Origin: Paenibacillus sp. RC334
Lineage (GTDB): Bacteria; Bacillota; Bacilli; Paenibacillales; Paenibacillaceae
Direction: 5' to 3'
DNA: 64,000 nt
Assembly (NCBI RefSeq): GCF_030034735.1
Contig: NZ_CP125370.1
Location: 3,782,001 to 3,846,000 of the forward strand
Of this stretch, positions 9,141 through 17,118 are shown piece by piece. The notes beneath the pieces were generated by a model. It was not told where the DNA came from. It saw only the letters and a program-made list of their open reading frames with translations, and searched no databases. Position numbers and translations under genes: made by a program. Every line of letters starts with the position of its first letter. Within the stretch, counting starts at the first letter, position 1.

Positions 9141-9440
9141 ATGGGACTTTGGGCGAAACAGCAACTGCCGGCCTTCATTAAGGAGAATAATTTGGTTACG
9201 GCGCAAGATGCGCAAAATGCGCTGAAGAACCTGTTTGCCGAGACGATCCAGGAGATGCTGGAGGCGGAAATGGAAACGCATCTGGGCTATGAGAAGCACG
9301 ATGTGAAGGCCAAGGAGACATCAAACAGCCGGAATGGCAAAAGCAGAAAACTGTGGTCAGCGAGTACGGCGAACAAGAGATCTCCGTGCCACGCGACCGC
9401 CTCGTCGAGTTTGAGCCACTCGTGGTGAAGAAGCTCATTG
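9141..9440 (+). pseudogene. IS256-family (Mutator) transposase remnant
   Basis: The N-terminal ~100 residues of an IS256-type transposase are readable: MGLWAKQQLPAFIKENN, then NALKNLFAETIQEMLEAEME and THLGYEKHDVKAKETSNSRN. A frame change near 9345 is needed to continue into VSEYGEQEISVPRDRL and VEFEPLVVKK. After about 9435 the sequence diverges and the DDE catalytic part is absent. A GAGGCTGTGAAGTAGTATGA stretch near 8993 may be the remains of the left end. It cannot encode an active transposase. Confidence 0.85.
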
Positions 9441-9601
9441 TTCAGCGAAGCGACTCAGAAGCCCATTCGGTATCAGGTGAGGATCGGTTCACAGCAACCA
9501 TCGACTCTCTGAGCCCTCATGATCTGATACATACTTGCTCTTCTTCCACATCGTTCATCCGCATTCCCTGACAACGATCACTTAATAACGGCTTGCATGC
9601 A

Positions 9602-10624
9602 CTATTTTTGCCAAACACTCATAGGGTCCCATGGCTTGATCTGATTGCCATATTTTCCGGTCAAAAAAGCTTTCATGTCTTCCAGCTTAGCAGGCACCTC
9701 GTTCCAAATTGGAAGGGGTGGTAACCCTCGTTTGCTTTTCAATAGGATATCCACTGTAACATACAAGCGTTCTGGCTGAATCCAATGAAGAAAGCGGGAA
9801 ATATCAATTTGCTTGGTCAGGGACAAGGAATCAATTTCGTCATTGTAATGCTTGTTGAACTCGCTGATCAGATTCAGGAGGTAGTCTCTCTGCTCCTTCA
9901 CGAAGTCCAGGCCGCAGATGGCGCCATGTCCTGGAACAACGATTTCGGGTTTAATTTCATCAATAATGCGATCAAGCACTTTAACCCAATTGAGGGTTCC
10001 CTCTTCGCTGTATGCCGTACAACCGTTAAACACGACATCGCCGGCGAACAGCACTTTTTCTTTTGGCATCCACAGCAGCAAGTCACTGTCAGAGTGGGCC
10101 GGAGCTACGTTGTAAATCATAACTTCCGTATCGCCAAGACGGATGTTGATATCGTCCTTTATCTCAATATTCGGGAGCACCCATTCTACGCCTTCCAGGT
10201 CGAATCCTTCAAATTCCGCTGCAAAAAACCGCTCGCCCGAAGTCGATTCCGGAGACTCCTTTCCTCTTCTAATGACGCTGTCCATCCAGGCGATATTTTC
10301 GGTGAGACGCTCTCTGGACGCTTCCTTGTGCATAATAATGCAAGCATCTTCAAACACTTTGTTTCCCCAGGCATGGTCGCTGTTATAGTGCGAGTTCACC
10401 ACATATGCGGGAGAGCCGCCGTTGCTTACTTCCATAAAAGCCTTCCGCATTTCCCGTGCATGGAACAAATCGAAGAATGTGTCATACACCAGCCCTTCAC
10501 CCTTGTTGATGAACCCGGCATTGGCCCAACTGATCCCGCGATACGGCGAAATACCGGCAAAGACGCCATCTGCGACTTCAAAAAATTTAACGCGAGGTTT
10601 TTGGATAATACGTCCATACTTCAT
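9602..10624 (-). CDS. Metallo-beta-lactamase fold hydrolase
   Basis: 340 residues. The metal site is readable as H79-Y-N81-S-D83-H84, H177 (APAHSDSD), D196 (FAGDVVF) and H233 (VPGHG). The usual second histidine of HxHxDH is replaced by Asn81. A ~100-residue C-terminal extension ends DPMSVWQK. The gene is divergent from a fumarylacetoacetate-hydrolase-family gene across a 64-bp palindrome, and a TetR gene follows that partner. This suggests a small regulated pathway in which an ester, lactone or thioester is hydrolysed. The start follows an AAGGAG site. The substrate is unknown. Confidence 0.85.
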   Translation of the reverse strand: MKYGRIIQKPRVKFFEVADGVFAGISPYRGISWANAGFINKGEGLVYDTFFDLFHAREMRKAFMEVSNGGSPAYVVNSHYNSDHAWGNKVFEDACIIMHKEASRERLTENIAWMDSVIRRGKESPESTSGERFFAAEFEGFDLEGVEWVLPNIEIKDDINIRLGDTEVMIYNVAPAHSDSDLLLWMPKEKVLFAGDVVFNGCTAYSEEGTLNWVKVLDRIIDEIKPEIVVPGHGAICGLDFVKEQRDYLLNLISEFNKHYNDEIDSLSLTKQIDISRFLHWIQPERLYVTVDILLKSKRGLPPLPIWNEVPAKLEDMKAFLTGKYGNQIKPWDPMSVWQK

Positions 10625-10678
10625 AAAAATTCTCCTTTGCGTATATGTTTTTGGGGTAAGGCATACTGACTATGTCTT

Positions 10679-10742
10679 TATCATATAGCATAGAACAAAT
10701 GCAAGCAAGTACTTGCATGCATTTGTTCTATGCTATATGATA
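10679..10742. promoter_or_regulatory. 64-bp near-perfect palindromic operator in a divergent promoter
   Basis: Perfect 25-bp arms (10679-10703 and 10718-10742, outer part TATCATATAGCATAGAAC) enclose a second perfect 12-bp palindrome GCAAGTACTTGC, with only the A/A pair at 10704/10717 unmatched. It lies between the MBL and FAH genes, 55 nt and 44 nt from their starts, so a dimeric or tetrameric repressor bound here would control both. The TetR protein at 11888 is the obvious candidate. Confidence 0.75.
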
Positions 10743-10785
10743 GTAACAGAACAACATCACACTACATGGATGGAGGAGCTGCAAC

Positions 10786-11795
10786 ATGAAGCTAGTAACC
10801 TTTCAAGCCAAGACATCCCAGGAACCTTTGTTTGGGCTTGTAATTAACGAGAAATTTGTCGTGTCTTTTGCCGCAATCATGAAAAAGCAGGGAACATTCA
10901 TTGACAGTCTTGAAAGTATAGACAGCTATCTTCATTATTTGCCGGCAAGTTATGATGCCGCTAAGGAATTGATGCAATATGCTGTTGAACAGTCGCATCA
11001 ATTCAATGAAAATGAAATCTGCCCGATTGCAGCGGTAAAACTGCTGCCGCCGGTTCCGAATCCGGCTGCGCTTATCGATTTCGGGCTGACGCCAAGACAT
11101 CTGAGAAATGCTGGCGTAAATCTGTTGCAAAGAGAATATACAGGGCCGGAAAGAGAAGAGCTTAAACGAAAAATTGCTGAAAAATTCCAGAAAGATCCGA
11201 ATAAAGTAACTTTCAGTTATTACAAGTGTAACCATAATGCATTAATTGGCGATGGGGATACGATTCATTGGCCTTCGTACTCTTCCTACCTGGATATCGA
11301 GCCGGAGCTGGCCTTTGTTACAGGGAAGGGGAACTGCATTGCAGGTTATGTTATTTTTAACGACAGTACTGTCCGCGATGTGCAGTGGCCGGATTTCCAG
11401 GCGCTGATCGGACCGACGCGCTGCAAAGATTTTGATCGCAGCAAAGGAATAGGACCATTTCTGGTTACGCCGGATGAAATCGACAACCCGCTGGTACTGG
11501 ATGTGGATGTACGCATCGGGGAGAGACTGCACTGGAAGGGAAGCACATCCGAGTATTCTGCACACCCTGCAAAAGTGATGGAGGAGGTTCTCAAAGTTTT
11601 CACGCCGCTCCCGGGCACGATTATAGGAATGGGACGATACCGGATTGCTGCGCAATCGAGACCGAACAATGGCTGTTGCCCTCTGACCGAATCCAGATTA
11701 CATTTGATAAATTAGGCACGCTCACGCAATTGGTGCCTGATCATGTCAAGATTACGGAACCAAGCCGCTGGGAAAAAAGAAGCGATTTGCCTTAA
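10786..11795 (+). pseudogene. Fumarylacetoacetate hydrolase family protein, single-base frameshift near the 3' end
   Basis: The first ~284 residues read as an FAH-family protein: an N-terminal lid, metal-binding acidic residues in SYLDIEPELAFV, and FNDSTVRDVQWPDFQ. After GTIIGMG at about 11637 the frame is lost and stops at 11715. In the next frame the expected C-terminus continues, IPDCCAIETEQWLLPSDRIQ and on to SRWEKRSDLP with a stop at 11793-11795. One missing base in GGGACGATA explains this. FAH-family enzymes cleave C-C bonds or isomerise and decarboxylate acylpyruvates. The gene starts at ATG 10786 after GGAGGAGCTGCAAC. A sequencing error is possible. Confidence 0.8.
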
Positions 11796-11887
11796 ATAAA
11801 CGTTTATGAAAATGATGAACCCCGACCCTGCTGCATATGCAAAACTTGTAGTAGAATAGGTTTAACATATGCAAAAGGAGAAATACA

Positions 11888-12469
11888 ATGCAAACATCAG
11901 ACAGAATCATTGAAGCCGCGACACGGCTCATCAAAAAGAAGGGCTATCGGGGAGTAAGCACCAAAGCCATTGCAACGGAAGCTAAAGTCAATGAATCTAC
12001 GATTTTCCGGCAATTTGGAAGCAAGCAAGGCATATTGGAAGCCATCATTGAAAGACATTCGGATATCCCGCAATTTGAGAAGCTGTTAAAAGAGGGCGCG
12101 ACCGATAATCCGGAAGTCGATCTGCTGAATGTAAGTCAGCAGTACCGTTTGTTTTTCCATAAAAATGCGGACATCATTTTGATTGGCATCCGCGACAAAG
12201 GAATGCTACCCGAATTGGACAGAGTGCTGGCCGATCCGCCGGTGAAGCTGCACTCCTTGCTGGTTGAATATTTTGAACGCCTGCAGAAGAAAAAAGTTAT
12301 AGCCAGACAGGATGAGCGTCTTGCCGCCATGTCTTTTCTCTCGATGTGCTACGGATTTCAGATGAGCGAGCTGATTCACCGGCAATATCAGTCCCAACTC
12401 GTCACCGAGGAAGAGTTCTACAAGCACAGTGTCTCATTGTTTGTTAAAGGAATTTTGTCTCAGTCATAA
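11888..12469 (+). CDS. TetR/AcrR family transcriptional regulator
   Basis: 193 residues with a TetR N-terminal helix-turn-helix (IIEAATRLIKKKGYRGVSTK, then TEAKVNESTIFRQFGSKQGI) and a ligand-binding C-terminal domain. The start ATG follows AAAAGGAGAAATACA. It lies 92 nt downstream of the FAH-family gene in the same direction and is the likely repressor acting at the palindrome 10679-10742. The ligand is presumably a substrate of the MBL/FAH pair; that is inference from gene order. Confidence 0.9.
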   Translation: MQTSDRIIEAATRLIKKKGYRGVSTKAIATEAKVNESTIFRQFGSKQGILEAIIERHSDIPQFEKLLKEGATDNPEVDLLNVSQQYRLFFHKNADIILIGIRDKGMLPELDRVLADPPVKLHSLLVEYFERLQKKKVIARQDERLAAMSFLSMCYGFQMSELIHRQYQSQLVTEEEFYKHSVSLFVKGILSQS

Positions 12470-12490
12470 GCTTTGTTGATTTATTTAATG

Positions 12491-12506
12491 ATAAGTTTAA
12501 ACTTAT
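12491..12506. promoter_or_regulatory. 16-bp perfect palindrome ahead of the monooxygenase gene
   Basis: ATAAGTTTAAACTTAT is perfectly self-complementary and lies 17-33 nt upstream of the ATG at 12524, where an operator would block transcription initiation or elongation. No regulator is assigned. Confidence 0.4.
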
Positions 12507-12523
12507 TAAGTTGGAGGATATTT

Positions 12524-12859
12524 ATGAGTAATAATAAAGAAAACGTAATACTCTATATAAGATTTAAAATTAAAAGTGAAAAAAAGGAAGAATTCAAAGA
12601 ACTATTATCTGCTAATATGAGAGTGATGGAACATGAACCAGCTTTTGTAAGTGCCGTTCTTTCAGATGATATTGATAATTCAAATGAGGTTACTCTTTTT
12701 GAAATCTGGAAAGGAACAAATGAAAGTTGGCTAAAAGAAGAACTTCCTAAACCTTATAGAAAAACATATGAGAATAAACTTGTGGATTTAATCGATGAAA
12801 GAATAATTAGTTATCTTACACCAACGAATGAGTGGAGAACTAATTTAACAAACAAATAG
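12524..12859 (+). CDS. Antibiotic biosynthesis monooxygenase (ABM) domain protein
   Basis: 111 residues. Start chosen at ATG 12524, 8 nt after TTGGAGGA. The sequence (NVILYIRFKIKSEKKEEFKE, VMEHEPAFVSAVLSDD, VTLFEIWKGTNESWLKE) fits the small ferredoxin-like ABM fold, which acts as dimers on quinones or reactive carbonyls. Codon use is much more AT-rich than in the neighbouring TetR gene, suggesting separate acquisition. It ends at a hairpin at 12879-12918. Confidence 0.75.
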   Translation: MSNNKENVILYIRFKIKSEKKEEFKELLSANMRVMEHEPAFVSAVLSDDIDNSNEVTLFEIWKGTNESWLKEELPKPYRKTYENKLVDLIDERIISYLTPTNEWRTNLTNK

Positions 12860-12878
12860 ATAGATTAATTAATAATTT

Positions 12879-12918
12879 AAAGAGTGACTTGTCTAAAAAA
12901 CAGGTAGCTCTTTCTCGT
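12879..12918. terminator. Terminator after the ABM monooxygenase gene
   Basis: AAAGAGTGACTTG pairs imperfectly with CAGGTAGCTCTTT around TCTAAAAAA, followed by CTCGTTTT. Confidence 0.6.
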
Positions 12919-13049
12919 TTTAAAGAAAGGACTGAAACAGAGTCTGTAAACTATATTTTGTAGTCTCCCATACCCACTCTTTCTATTGCAGCCATTATTG
13001 TGATACGTTAATTAGTTCTTACCATGCTATAATTCTGTGGATGTTATTG

Positions 13050-13131
13050 AACTAACGGGACACGCTAGTTTAATAAAACAGCGGTAGTCTAAGACTATAT
13101 TTTCTGGTCTAAGGCTGCCGCTGTCTTTTTT
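13050..13131 (+). repeat. Dispersed two-hairpin element, copy 2
   Basis: An AACTAACG/CGCTAGTT palindrome with a GGACA loop (13050-13070) is followed after 7 nt by a long stem, ACAGCGG-TAG ... CTGCCGCTGT, and seven T residues. The architecture matches the copies at 8645 and 35547. It ends 8 nt before the right 22-bp inverted repeat. The second stem would work as a terminator. Confidence 0.65.
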
Positions 13132-13139
13132 GTTGGAGC

Positions 13140-13161
13140 CAGTCTAATACTTTATTTTCTC
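13140..13161 (-). repeat. Right copy of the perfect 22-bp inverted repeat
   Basis: This is the exact reverse complement of 8256-8277 (here reading CAGTCTAATACTTTATT). With the left copy it brackets the MBL/FAH/TetR/ABM segment. Confidence 0.7.
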
Positions 13162-13243
13162 CTGACACCATGAGTCTTTCTTTCATGAGTACTGTGAGAG
13201 TTCAAAATCTGTATTTTATCCTACTTTCATGTCTCCGAATCCA

Positions 13244-13715
13244 CTACATATCCTCATGCAGGAAAATTTCCGATATTTGTTCCTCCGATATCACCTTGAA
13301 GCCTTCCTTTTTCAGCAAAGCCGAGGTCACGCCATTCCCCGCTATTTTCCGGTTTTCAAATGACCCGTTATAAATGGCGGCTGATCCGCAGGATGGACTG
13401 TTTTCTTTTAAAACAATAAGTGTAGCGTTAATCTCCTTAGCTATGTTCAAAGCTTCGTATGCACCTTTAATGTACATCTCACTGACATCGTTGCCCGAGG
13501 ACTCAACCACCTTGGCTTTACCGTTCAGTACATCCTCCCCCGTCCCGTCCACAATTTCAGCAGGCGGTCTCGGCGTCATAAAGCCCCCCCAACAGTTCAG
13601 GACAGATGGTCATAGCCTTCTTTTCCTCTACCAACTTCTGAATATGTACGTCCAAGCTATCCGTCCCGTTATACCGCACCTTCATCCCTGCCAAACAAGA
13701 ACTTACCAAAATCAT
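13244..13715 (-). pseudogene. DUF523 family protein, frameshifted at a run of seven G
   Basis: From ATG 13715 (after AGGTGGAAGCAG) the frame reads MILVSSCLAGMKVRYNGTDS and reaches ICPELLGG, then is lost at a G7 run (13584-13590 on the plus strand as C7). The remaining 111 codons are intact in the next frame: FMTPRPPAEIV, LKENSPSCGS, GNGVTSALLKKEGF. A G6 run would restore one continuous DUF523 protein of about 156 residues, including its conserved cysteines in SSCLAG, CPE and SPSCGS. Either the gene is inactivated, the homopolymer is a sequencing artefact, or the run is variable. Confidence 0.85.
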
Positions 13716-13778
13716 CTGCTTCCACCTCATGTCCGTTGCTTTTCACAACTTAAGTCATTTAAGTATAATCAAATTTTC

Positions 13779-13967
13779 TCATAGAGTCATCGTACGAAAA
13801 ATAAAACTTCCTTCTTCCATATCAATCAGGGTGCTTCTTCTACCGTATGACATTAAAAATGAAAAAAGCGAAGCTGCTGCCCTCTGTGTGTTCACTACAG
13901 GTTTGCATAAACACTTTGTACGGATAAAATGGCAGCCAGCAAAAAAAACAATAAGCCCTCTTATCAT
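13779..13967 (-). CDS. Possible 62-residue small protein
   Basis: The ATG follows a strong GGAGGTGTGCA ribosome site. The product starts with a hydrophobic stretch (MIRGLIVFFAGCHFI) and continues with an unremarkable basic segment. No family is recognised, and the composition after residue 20 is not strongly coding-like. An alternative frame over the same start region also looks like a signal peptide but ends after about 20 codons. Confidence 0.3.
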   Translation of the reverse strand: MIRGLIVFFAGCHFIRTKCLCKPVVNTQRAAASLFSFLMSYGRRSTLIDMEEGSFIFRTMTL

Positions 13968-14180
13968 TGCACACCTCCATATTCTGTTATTTGTCTATAG
14001 AATACGATTTGAAATGTGGAGGTGTGTGAAAATCTTACTTTCTATCCCCATAAATTGTTGCGGAGCAGTTTTCGGAGTACAGGCACGGATGGGCACCTGC
14101 CCACATACAATAAACAGATCACAAGCCCGGTAAGGTACCATAAACCGGTAAGTTCGCAACTACCTCAGGAGGTGTCAACC

Positions 14181-14882
14181 GTGCCCGGACTATTTAGCGC
14201 TATCGCTCTGTTCATCAAGGAATTGACGCTACTCGTCTCTTACGTGAAAAACAACGCCTTTCCGCAGCCATTGACTGAGAAAGAGGAAGCCCGACACCTG
14301 AAGCTGTTTGCCGAAGGCAACGCGCAATCCCGCAACACACTAATTGAACACAACCTCCGATTAGTGGCTCATATTGTGAAAAAGTTTGATAACACCGGTG
14401 AAGATTTGGAGGACCTGATATCCATCGGCACCATCGGTCTGATCAAGGCCATTGAAAGCTTTCAGACCGGGAAAGGCACTAAGCTGGCAACGTTTGCGGC
14501 CCGTTGTATTGAAAACGAAATTTTAATGCATCTTCGCTCATTGAAAAAAACACGTAAAGACGTATCTCTCCATGATCCTATAGGGACCGACAAGGAAGGT
14601 AACGAAATTACTTTAATTGATATCCTCGGCACCGAGGCGGACGATATTGTGGATAAGGTACAGCTCAAAATAGAGAAGAGTAAAATCTATCGTAACCTGG
14701 ATATTTTGGATGAGCGTGAAAAAGAAGTGGTTATTGGTCGATTTGGCCTGGAAGCCGGGGGGGAAGAACGTACACAACGGGAAATTGCCAGAGAACTGGG
14801 TATTTCGCGTTCGTATGTATCCCGCATTGAGAAGCGAGCGTTAATGAAGCTGTACCATGAATTTTACAAACAGAAGGGGTAA
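14181..14882 (+). CDS. sigK: RNA polymerase sporulation sigma factor SigK
   Basis: 233 residues from GTG 14181, chosen because it follows AGGAGGTGTCAACC and gives the usual N-terminus ([20 protein letters not shown]); upstream in-frame codons are not sigma-like. The hydrophobic start is the pro-sequence removed from pro-sigma-K at the forespore membrane. Region 2 is clear ([37 protein letters not shown]), as is region 4 ([19 protein letters not shown]). It directs late mother-cell transcription. The gene is continuous here, with no skin-type interruption. A deleted relative lies 2 kb downstream at 16868-17064. Confidence 0.95.
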   Translation: MPGLFSAIALFIKELTLLVSYVKNNAFPQPLTEKEEARHLKLFAEGNAQSRNTLIEHNLRLVAHIVKKFDNTGEDLEDLISIGTIGLIKAIESFQTGKGTKLATFAARCIENEILMHLRSLKKTRKDVSLHDPIGTDKEGNEITLIDILGTEADDIVDKVQLKIEKSKIYRNLDILDEREKEVVIGRFGLEAGGEERTQREIARELGISRSYVSRIEKRALMKLYHEFYKQKG

Positions 14883-15047
14883 TGGGTTCCGCTTAAATAA
14901 TAACTATTTTGCTATGTATTTTCATTGAAAACGCAAATAAAAGCCTGTAGTGGTTTTCTACACTACAGGCTAAAAATGCTTGATATTATTGAGTATTTTT
15001 ACTTCGTCAGGACAAGCTCCTCCGCTAGTTGCTCTCTTGGATTGAAT

Positions 15048-16022
15048 TTATTTTCCTACATACTCATCCAAAAAGCGATCTACTCTTTTGAAATATTCAG
15101 TGGGGTAATGGTTGATGGCATCGATGTGCTCCGTATTTTGCGGGTACCATACTTCTGCTTTTGGGTTATCTTTTAAGGACTCGTAAATAATTTCTGTATT
15201 TTTATAACTAATTTGCTGATCTCCAGTACCATGAATGAGCATAACTGGCTTGTCTTGCATCTTTTTTACCGCATCCATAGGAGATATGGAATCAAGATCA
15301 ACCTTAAAGGCCCAATTTGCCATCCATGTCGATGTATAACTGAATGGAAACGCAGGTAAACCTGAAAAGAAGGGCAAACCCTCTCTCAGAAATAGACCAG
15401 CATTACGAAAAGGACTATCCGCAATTACAGCTTTGATGTCATCACTTTCACTTGCGGCTAGCAAAGAAGTAGCAGCACCCATTGAAAAGCCGATCACTCC
15501 AATGTTATCACCCGTATGGTTTCTGGATTTTAAATAGTCTACAGCTCCCAGCAAGTCGTATTTTTCATTGAGACCCAGTGTAATCAAATTACCATCGGAT
15601 TTACCTTGCGAGCTGAGGTCAAATGCCAATACATTGTAGCCTTTCGGAACGAAATGCTCTACTAACTTTTGGGTCCGCCCTTTGACTAAACGATTGCTCG
15701 TATATCCATGGACGACAATAATCGTCTTATTATTTGCTTTACCAGAAAGACCACTTGCAGGGAAGAAGGAACCTCTAATCGTATTATCATTTTTCAAACT
15801 CTTGAACTCGACCTCTTCGTAGGGAGTTTTATCGATATTCAATTCGTAGCTGACGTTAGTGTCTCTAGGATGGTGCAACAAGGTGTCTACTACTTTATAA
15901 GATATAAAAAATACAAGAGCCATCACAAGCAAAAGCACGATCCCTAGGCTCCATAAAATTTTCTTTCGTTTTTTCACACGAACGTTAAATGTCAGATCAG
16001 GTTGTAATGATGTTTGACTCAT
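15048..16022 (-). CDS. Membrane-anchored alpha/beta hydrolase
   Basis: 324 residues. A single membrane helix at about residues 22-46 places the catalytic domain outside the cell. The fold shows VVHGYTSNR (oxyanion region), the nucleophile elbow GFSMGA, the acid in LIHGTGDQQIS and a late histidine in NTEHIDAINHYP. The family includes dienelactone-hydrolase-like peptidases and esterases of the YqkD type. It overlaps the upstream tetR stop by 4 nt, so the two are translationally coupled and the regulator probably controls this gene. Confidence 0.88.
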   Translation of the reverse strand: MSQTSLQPDLTFNVRVKKRKKILWSLGIVLLLVMALVFFISYKVVDTLLHHPRDTNVSYELNIDKTPYEEVEFKSLKNDNTIRGSFFPASGLSGKANNKTIIVVHGYTSNRLVKGRTQKLVEHFVPKGYNVLAFDLSSQGKSDGNLITLGLNEKYDLLGAVDYLKSRNHTGDNIGVIGFSMGAATSLLAASESDDIKAVIADSPFRNAGLFLREGLPFFSGLPAFPFSYTSTWMANWAFKVDLDSISPMDAVKKMQDKPVMLIHGTGDQQISYKNTEIIYESLKDNPKAEVWYPQNTEHIDAINHYPTEYFKRVDRFLDEYVGK

Positions 16023-16648
16023 TCAGACTCCTCCAGTTTATCTTTAGGTTGTATGGGTGCGAACAAATACAAGGCATGCCCCTTCAGATTTTCCCACTCG
16101 GGATGATGAATAATACTTTCTCCAAGAGTTAAGCCCACTCCATTAAAGAAAGAGATATAGGCACGAGAGATCATTGCTGGAGAAAAGCTTTTGTTGAATT
16201 CTCCCATTAACTGTCCCTTGGCATAGACGCATTCGATCGCATCTGTCATTACCTTTGTACTTTCAAGGACTTTCTGTGTAAGTTCAGGGAATCTTATTCG
16301 TTGTCCTAAGACAGATTGAACAAGCCGCAATTCATTTGTATATAAGTAGATGTGGTTGAATTGTTCTGCCACCATGTTCTTAATCAATACGCCCGGCGTC
16401 CCCTCTTGTTGTAGACAAGCAAGCGATTTCGCCTGAATATCAGCAAGCGGCTCAAGGACAGCGGCGTAGTATAAAGCTTCTTTGCTAGGGAAATATTGAA
16501 AAATGGTTCCAGGAGTCACTCCCACACTCTGCGCAATGATAGCCGTTGTGGTATTAGAATATCCACTTTCTGCGAACAAGACAACAGCTTCTTCAAGGAT
16601 ACGTTTACGCCGCTCCAGTCTTTTTTCTTCATTGATGGGTCTTGCCAA
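16019..16648 (-). CDS. TetR/AcrR family transcriptional regulator
   Basis: 209 residues. The N-terminal DNA-binding domain reads ILEEAVVLFAESGYSNTTTA, then SVGVTPGTIFQYFPSKEALY; the rest is a helical ligand domain. It is the first gene of a two-gene operon with the membrane hydrolase. A 14-bp perfect palindrome (TAAATGATCATTTA) 38 nt upstream is the likely autoregulatory operator. Confidence 0.9.
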   Translation of the reverse strand: MARPINEEKRLERRKRILEEAVVLFAESGYSNTTTAIIAQSVGVTPGTIFQYFPSKEALYYAAVLEPLADIQAKSLACLQQEGTPGVLIKNMVAEQFNHIYLYTNELRLVQSVLGQRIRFPELTQKVLESTKVMTDAIECVYAKGQLMGEFNKSFSPAMISRAYISFFNGVGLTLGESIIHHPEWENLKGHALYLFAPIQPKDKLEESE

Positions 16649-16685
16649 ATGTATTCCCCTTTCTTTAAACTAAACTTTAATTAAT

Positions 16686-16699
16686 TAAATGATCATTTA
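16686..16699. promoter_or_regulatory. Palindromic operator for the tetR-hydrolase operon
   Basis: TAAATGATCATTTA is perfectly palindromic and is flanked on both sides by TTAATTAA, in the promoter region of the tetR gene starting at 16648. Confidence 0.55.
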
Positions 16700-16780
16700 T
16701 TTAATTAATAATGTATCTTAAATTACGACTTATAGCAAGAGTGAATTTATCTTACTTACGAGCAGGATGAACCTCAACAT

Positions 16781-16832
16781 ATAAAAATAAGCCGGAGTGC
16801 TGCCCAACATGCGCCTCCGGCTTATTTTTATC
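16781..16832. terminator. Strong bidirectional terminator
   Basis: A perfect 17-bp stem, ATAAAAATAAGCCGGAG with CTCCGGCTTATTTTTAT, around a 17-nt loop. It separates the tetR promoter region from the sigK remnant. Confidence 0.8.
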
Positions 16833-16867
16833 AGGTTATTTTGGATGAGTACACGTTCCGCCTTCCT

Positions 16868-17064
16868 TAAATTTGATAAACCATGAAGATTTGGAGGACC
16901 TCATATCCATCGGTACCATCGGATTGATCAAGGCCGCCGGAGGTGAAGAACGTACACAGCGGGAAATTGCCAGAGAGCTGGGGATTTCGCGTTCGTATGT
17001 GTCCCGCATTGAGAAGCGTGCATTAATGAAGCTGTACCATGAATTTTACAAGCAGAAGGGGTAA
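16868..17064 (+). pseudogene. Internally deleted second copy of sigK
   Basis: The sequence aligns with sigK from its FDN...[17 protein letters not shown] segment. It then skips 303 nt (101 codons, corresponding to 14451-14753) and resumes at [20 protein letters not shown], running to the identical C-terminus YHEFYKQKG and stop. The deletion keeps the frame. In the aligned parts all base differences that I can see are synonymous. It lacks most of region 2 and region 3 and has no N-terminus, so it cannot act as a sigma factor. A short terminator (17098-17118) follows. Confidence 0.85.
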
Positions 17065-17097
17065 AACATGTTAAGCGCAAATATATGAACTGCTTTA

Positions 17098-17118
17098 GGG
17101 TCCCAATAGGGGCCTTTT
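17098..17118 (+). terminator. Short terminator after the sigK remnant
   Basis: GGGTCCC and GGGGCC pair around AATA, followed by TTTTTC. It is probably the native 3' end of the lost second sigK copy. Confidence 0.5.

Noticed and set aside
9785..10669. 294-codon plus-strand frame opposite the MBL gene
   Set aside because: The MBL motifs on the minus strand are unambiguous; this frame has no ribosome site and would run into the operator palindrome.
14020..14180. Cyclic-di-GMP or other known riboswitch upstream of sigK
   Set aside because: Some short inverted pieces (CCGGTAAGGTACC, AACCGG) are present, but I could not fit any known aptamer core, so it is not listed as an RNA feature.
14181..17064. 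A skin-like element splitting sigK
   Set aside because: The gene at 14181-14882 is complete, the downstream copy overlaps it instead of complementing it, and no site-specific recombinase gene lies between.
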